Below are positions 13,440 through 16,331 of a stretch of DNA of 16,331 bases, piece by piece. A program made the position numbers and the translations under genes. This DNA comes from CAZFXZ01 sp964523165 (GTDB lineage Bacteria > Patescibacteriota > Patescibacteriia > JACRDY01). Positions within the stretch are counted from its first letter, which is position 1, and each line of letters begins with the position of its first letter. The notes under the pieces are model-generated. The model saw nothing but the letters and a program-made list of their open reading frames with translations, was not told the origin of the DNA and ran no database searches. The DNA lies in assembly GCA_964523165.1 (NCBI GenBank), contig CAZFXZ010000014.1, forward strand, positions 1 through 16,331, in the 5' to 3' direction.

Positions 13440-13609
13440 TGTCATTTCGAATCGCCGTTTTTGCTCCCATGTCATTTCGAGGAGCGTAGCGACGAGAAAT
13501 CTATTCTTTCTAAGAATAATAGATCCCTCCACTCCTCTTCGACTCACTTCGTTCGCTCAGAGTCGGTCGGGATGACAAGGTGGGGTTTCGTGAGGGATTC
13601 GAAATGACG
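13440..13609. mobile_element. Nested MITE-like elements between purF and purD
   Basis: The outer ends TGTCATTTCGAATC (13440-13453) and GATTCGAAATGACG (13596-13609) are inverted copies. Inside them a second element runs from TGTCATTTCGA (13470-13480) to TCGGGATGACA (13567-13577), with an internal ATCTATTCTT/AAGAATAATAGAT hairpin. It looks like one MITE inserted into another. It fills the space between two genes that would otherwise be close neighbours, and has no coding capacity. Confidence 0.75.
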
Positions 13610-13659
13610 AAGTGGAAGTGGTTTTTGACATAACGATGATAAATAATAAAAAAATAACA

Positions 13660-14973
13660 ATGAATATATTATTATTTGCTTCCAGCGCCCGCGGCCACGC
13701 TTTAGCCGAAGCCATCAAAAGATCACAACCCACGCCTCAGCTTTTTGCTTATTTGCCATCTCGTCAGCCGGGCGTGGTTGATTTATCGGAAGAAGTGTTA
13801 ATCGGCGATTTTGCTGATCTGGAAAAAATAAAAGTTTTTGCTAAAAATAAAAAAATCGATTTGGCCGTCATCGGTCCGGAAGCGCCATTGAGTCTTGGTG
13901 TGGTTGATGCTTTGGCGCAAATCGGTATCCCGTCTTTTGGTCCGACCAAACAACTCGCTCAATTAGAAACCAGCAAATCGTTCACTCGCGATTTGATGAA
14001 AAAATATAATATTTTTGGCAATCCTGATTTTAAAGTTTTTAACAGCGAAGAAGGTTTGGCGGAATACGCCGCTAGTTTAAAGCAATTTGTCGTCAAAGCT
14101 GACGGTTTGCATGGCGGTAAAGGCGTCAAAGTCATGGGTGATCATTTTTCTACTGTCGCTGAGGGTGTAGAGTTTGCCAAAGAATGTATCGCCGCTGATG
14201 GCGCGGTCGTCGTTGAAGAAAAATTAATCGGCCAAGAGTTTTCTTTGCTTTGTATTACTGATGGTAAAACGGTTTTGCCTTGTCCGCCCTGCCAAGATCA
14301 CAAGCGCGCTTACGACGACGACAAAGGTCCCAACACCGGCGGGATGGGTTCATATAGCGATGCCGATCATCTTTTGCCATTTTTGACTCAGGCCGACATT
14401 GATCAAGGTTTGGAAATTACCAAAAAAATGGCGGCGGCGATTTATGCTGAAACGGGCCAATATTATAAAGGTGTGATGTATGGCGGTTTTATGGCCACGG
14501 CTGATGGGGTAAAGCTGATCGAGTACAACGCTCGTTTTGGCGATCCGGAAGCGGAAAATGTTTTGCCGATCATGACTAGTGATTTTGTAAAAATGTGCCA
14601 GCATGTGGTGAACGGCACCTTAAATAATTTTTCTCTGACTTTTGCTCATCGGGCTACGGTTTGTAAATATGTCGTGCCGCAAGGTTACCCCGACGCGCCC
14701 TTAAAAAATGAACCGCTTGACGTTGAAGTGGTGAGTAGTGATGATGTGAAAATATATTTTGGCGCCGTCGATCGTCAAACTGACGGCCAACTGATTATGA
14801 CCGGCTCGCGAGCTGTGGCCGTCGTCGGCCTCGCCGACACTATCGCCGAGGCTGAACAGAAGGCTGAAAACGCCATTGGTAAAATCAAAGGCCGAGTTTT
14901 TCACCGCGCTGACATCGGCACAGCTGAACTGATCGCCAAACGCGTGGCTCAGATGAAAGAACTTCGCAGTTAA
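13660..14973 (+). CDS. purD: Phosphoribosylamine-glycine ligase (GAR synthetase)
   Basis: The 437-residue ATP-grasp enzyme joins glycine to phosphoribosylamine, the second purine step. The N-terminus MNILLFASSARGHALAEAI is the family's nucleotide-like fold start. Later come IGPEAPL, FGPTK, VVKADGLHGGKGV, DHKRAYDDDKGPNTGGMGSYS and the metal site EYNARFGDPE. The ATG at 13660 is chosen over one at 13612, because the extra 16 residues are not family-like and come partly from the repeat edge. There is no SD. A TTGACA at 13625 has no convincing -10 box, so transcription may come from folD-purF. The gene ends at a strong bidirectional hairpin. Confidence 0.95.
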   Translation: MNILLFASSARGHALAEAIKRSQPTPQLFAYLPSRQPGVVDLSEEVLIGDFADLEKIKVFAKNKKIDLAVIGPEAPLSLGVVDALAQIGIPSFGPTKQLAQLETSKSFTRDLMKKYNIFGNPDFKVFNSEEGLAEYAASLKQFVVKADGLHGGKGVKVMGDHFSTVAEGVEFAKECIAADGAVVVEEKLIGQEFSLLCITDGKTVLPCPPCQDHKRAYDDDKGPNTGGMGSYSDADHLLPFLTQADIDQGLEITKKMAAAIYAETGQYYKGVMYGGFMATADGVKLIEYNARFGDPEAENVLPIMTSDFVKMCQHVVNGTLNNFSLTFAHRATVCKYVVPQGYPDAPLKNEPLDVEVVSSDDVKIYFGAVDRQTDGQLIMTGSRAVAVVGLADTIAEAEQKAENAIGKIKGRVFHRADIGTAELIAKRVAQMKELRS

Positions 14974-15006
14974 AACAAAAGCTCCGCTCAAAGCGGAGCT
15001 TTTGTT
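14974..15006. terminator. Bidirectional terminator after purD
   Basis: A 14-bp perfect stem (14974-14987 with 14993-15006) around TCAAA has A-rich and T-rich flanks, so it can end purD on the plus strand and the small RNA candidate on the minus strand. Confidence 0.85.
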
Positions 15007-15041
15007 AATGACGTATTGCGTCATCAGAGCTCAAAGTTGAC
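14974..15041 (-). ncRNA. Candidate small RNA, about 68 nt, complementary to the tRNA-like RNA
   Basis: On the minus strand a promoter, TTGACA (15076-15071), 17 bp, TAATAT (15053-15048), points at the purD terminator. The predicted RNA begins near 15041 with GTCAACTTTGAGCTC, then a hairpin ATGACG/CGTCAT (15024-15008), then the 14-bp terminator stem. Its first 15 nt are exactly complementary to GAGCTCAAAGTTGAC of the tRNA-like RNA encoded just upstream (15140-15126), and ATGACGC can pair with its GCGTCAT. Everything said about an RNA product is prediction; the inverted duplication itself is seen directly. Confidence 0.4.
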
Positions 15042-15153
15042 ACTATTATATTATTAATAATATAAGACATTGTCAATGATTTGTAGGTGTGGAGATGAGG
15101 GGAATCGAACCCCTCTAGCCCAAGAGTCAACTTTGAGCTCGTCACCATGACGC
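15018..15153. repeat. Inverted partial duplication of the tRNA-like gene
   Basis: GCGTCAT plus GAGCTCAAAGTTGAC at 15018-15041 (2 nt between the blocks) recurs inverted at 15153-15126 (6 nt between the blocks). A 20-bp perfect AT palindrome (15046-15065) lies between the two copies. Confidence 0.9.
15048..15076 (-). promoter_or_regulatory. Promoter pointing at the small RNA candidate
   Basis: Minus-strand TTGACA (15076-15071), 17 bp, TAATAT (15053-15048). A second TTGACA at 15037-15042 faces the other way with TATAAG at 18 bp, so the AT palindrome may drive transcription both ways. Confidence 0.5.
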
Positions 15154-15159
15154 ATCCCC
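15090..15159 (-). ncRNA. tRNA-like RNA with intact acceptor and T arms but abnormal D and anticodon arms
   Basis: GGGGATG (15159-15153) pairs fully with CATCTCC (15097-15091), with one G-U, and the discriminator is A15090. The T arm AGGGG-TTCGATT-CCCCT is canonical. The acceptor helix extends outward by 5 more pairs (GGTGT with ACACC), which is unusual. The D-like hairpin is CGTCA-TGG-TGACG, without the normal T8 and loop size. The middle arm is GCTCAA/TTGGGC with a 9-nt loop; forcing a 7-nt loop gives anticodon TGA with a mismatch and a C at position 37. No CCA is encoded. At 70 nt it is too short for tmRNA, though its ends resemble the tmRNA acceptor/T-arm domain. It could be a degenerate tRNA, a derived tRNA-like RNA or a remnant at an integration site. 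purN starts divergently 60 bp away. Confidence 0.55.
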
Positions 15160-15219
15160 ACACCCATGTCCGCATGATATACTAAGGTTGTTAAAGACAA
15201 CTTAAAATTTTTATTAAAA

Positions 15220-15804
15220 ATGTCTAAAACTCGCGTCGCCATTTTGGCTTCGACCAACGCGACTTCAGCCGAATTATTATTAGCCGCCAGCGCCGACAAC
15301 AATATTAATGCCGAAGTTGTGTGTTTTATTGTCAATAAAAAAGATTGCGGAGCGGTCGAGCGGGCTAAACGTTATAATATCCCGGTGGTTTTTATCGAGC
15401 CACAAAATAAATCTCGAGAAGAATTTGACGATGAAGTGATGACGATATTAGATCAAGAAAAAATTGATTTAGTTTTTTTGATCGGTTATATGCGAATATT
15501 ATCAAAAACGTTTGTTGACACTTGGGGTCGCAAGACGTTAAATATTCATCCGTCGTTGTTGCCGGCTTTTGCCGGCGGCATGGATAAAAATGTCCATGAA
15601 GAAGTTTTGCAAAGTGGCGTACGAGAAACCGGCTGCACTTTACATTTTATCACTGAGCAAGCTGACGAAGGGCCAATTGTCGCGCAGCAGAAAGTGGCCA
15701 TTGCCGCTGACGAGACTATTGAGACGTTAAAAAAGAAAGTTCAAGCCAAAGAAAGCCAAGTGATTTTACAAGCGGCCAAAGATTGGCCGATAATTTTAAA
15801 TTGA
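15220..15804 (+). CDS. purN: Phosphoribosylglycinamide formyltransferase
   Basis: The 194-residue enzyme adds a formyl group from 10-formyl-THF to GAR, the third purine step. The catalytic block LNIHPSLLPAF gives N108 and H110, and QADEGPI gives D149, matching the Asn-His-Asp triad of PurN. ETGCTLHFI precedes it as usual. The N-terminal loop reads ILASTNATSA instead of the common SGxGSN, so substrate phosphate binding may differ. The segment PAFAGGMDKNVHEEVL replaces the usual PsfkG....haa. It follows purD but is separated from it by a terminator and the tRNA-like locus, so it probably has its own promoter; none is convincing. No SD is seen before the ATG. Confidence 0.93.
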   Translation: MSKTRVAILASTNATSAELLLAASADNNINAEVVCFIVNKKDCGAVERAKRYNIPVVFIEPQNKSREEFDDEVMTILDQEKIDLVFLIGYMRILSKTFVDTWGRKTLNIHPSLLPAFAGGMDKNVHEEVLQSGVRETGCTLHFITEQADEGPIVAQQKVAIAADETIETLKKKVQAKESQVILQAAKDWPIILN

Positions 15805-15810
15805 CGGGAT

Positions 15811-15836
15811 AAAAAAAAGAGCACGATGTGGTGCTC
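15811..15836 (-). terminator. Terminator of the minus-strand orphan gene
   Basis: On the minus strand GAGCAC (15836-15831) pairs with GTGCTC (15824-15819) around six bases, followed by eight T residues (15818-15811). Confidence 0.9.
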
Positions 15837-15842
15837 GATAGG

Positions 15843-16220
15843 TCAGCCGTTCTTGGCCAGTTGCTCCAACTCCGCACGCCAGTCGCCGTCCGAGCTCGAC
15901 CAAATGGTGATGCGGCGAGTCTGACGATCGATCTCAATGATAGTCGGGATGGCGCAGTTTTTGCCCGGACCAGCCGCCAAAATTTCTTTGGCTGCGCTGT
16001 GGTTGAAAGTGTGGACGGCTTTGGTGGTCGTCCGTTTTATTTCTCCACCGGGCTGATCACGGAGTTGATAGGTGGCAAAGAAGTGCCGCACGACATTTCT
16101 TTTGGCCAGCTCTTGACTCAAGGTCAGGCTGATGGTGACCTGACTGTCATTGGGCCAATCGCCGTTTAAGGCGAAGATCAATTCCGGGAATTGCTGTACC
16201 ACTTTGGGTGGTTGAGTCAT
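15843..16220 (-). CDS. Orphan protein, 125 aa, SD-led
   Basis: I do not recognise this protein. It is soluble, without signal peptide. The N-terminal half looks like beta strands (FPELIFALNGDWP, SQVTISLTLSQELAKR, HFFATYQLRD), with a central AVHTFNHSAAKEIL helix, a single Cys (GKNCAIP), then TIIEIDRQTRRITIWSS and an acidic C-terminal helix (DWRAELEQLAKNG). The start is firm: AAGGAGGG lies 7 nt before the ATG. It is monocistronic with its own terminator. Upstream is TTGACT (16271-16266) with a poor CAAGCT at 17 bp, so the promoter is uncertain. GC and codon choice are richer than in purN, as in the other three SD-led orphans of the window. Confidence 0.8.
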   Translation of the reverse strand: MTQPPKVVQQFPELIFALNGDWPNDSQVTISLTLSQELAKRNVVRHFFATYQLRDQPGGEIKRTTTKAVHTFNHSAAKEILAAGPGKNCAIPTIIEIDRQTRRITIWSSSDGDWRAELEQLAKNG

Positions 16221-16331
16221 GGCTAGACCCTCCTTAGGCTAGAGCTTGTCAGTTCTGTGAAAATTAGTCAATATATAGAGACTATGATTGATATAAATTT
16301 TTTCATGTCACTACTAACCGTTTTTGCTCAA
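16221..16331. other. Intergenic end of window
   Basis: Apart from the SD of the minus-strand orphan (16235-16228), the segment is AT-rich and holds no secure feature. An ATG at 16305 opens a frame (MSLLTVFAQ) that runs off the end and might be a membrane protein start, but nine codons are not evidence. Confidence 0.4.

Noticed and set aside
13612..13659. Upstream start of purD at 13612
   Set aside because: It adds 16 residues that are not family-like and derive from the repeat edge; the ATG at 13660 begins the conserved MNILLFASSARG strand.
15090..15159. Ordinary tRNA-Ser(UGA) or tRNA-Val(GAC)
   Set aside because: Forcing a 7-nt loop leaves a mismatch in the anticodon stem and a pyrimidine at 37. 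The long variable arm of tRNA-Ser is absent, and T8 and a normal D loop are missing.
16284..16331. Start of a further plus-strand gene at the right edge
   Set aside because: Two short frames begin here, but too few codons are present to support either.

Overview
The window looks like a scaffold piece of a small-genome, genome-resolved bacterium, most likely of the Patescibacteria / Candidate Phyla Radiation type. This is inference. It rests on a short Mur ligase with an N-terminal membrane segment, a palindrome-laden IS200-like (RAYT) transposase end, intergenic spaces filled with MITE-like 'TGTCATTTCGA' repeats, housekeeping genes without Shine-Dalgarno (SD) sequences, and a 100-N scaffold gap. 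No rRNA gene is present, so the lineage cannot be fixed.

Left part (1-4212): a broken RAYT transposase end with 42-bp repeats; a minus-strand pair of a histidine-phosphatase-like protein and a CYTH/thiamine-triphosphatase-like protein; a small SD-led orphan gene; a leucine-rich-repeat lipoprotein; and a minus-strand operon of a MurE-like ligase followed by a uracil-DNA-glycosylase-like protein. Middle part (4297-7099): rbfA and a DHH phosphoesterase, then about 800 bp without protein genes that hold MITE-like repeats, a 28-bp palindrome and a convincing unassigned structured RNA gene with promoter, closing helix and terminator, then clpP. Next (7178-10795): an orphan gene, HU, YmdB, a secreted orphan, and RNase Y interrupted by the scaffold gap. 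A roughly 215-nt nested-stem leader precedes RNase Y.

Right part (11096-15804): folD, purF, purD and purN on the plus strand. PurF, PurD and PurN are the first three steps of de novo purine synthesis, and FolD makes the formyl donor that PurN needs. Between purD and purN lies a minus-strand tRNA-like RNA. A partial inverted copy of it sits behind its own promoter and ahead of a strong terminator, so it could encode a short RNA complementary to the tRNA-like RNA. A fourth SD-led orphan closes the window.

Two classes of gene stand out. Recognisable housekeeping genes have no SD, and several (clpP, ymdB, rbfA) have promoter boxes so close to the ATG that their mRNAs should be leaderless or nearly so. 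Four unrecognised genes (1553, 7178, 8979 and the minus-strand 16220) each have a strong AGGAGG-type SD, their own terminator, usually a TTGAC(A/T)-N17-TAnnnT promoter, and visibly higher GC. One of them separates ymdB from rny, which are often neighbours in other bacteria.
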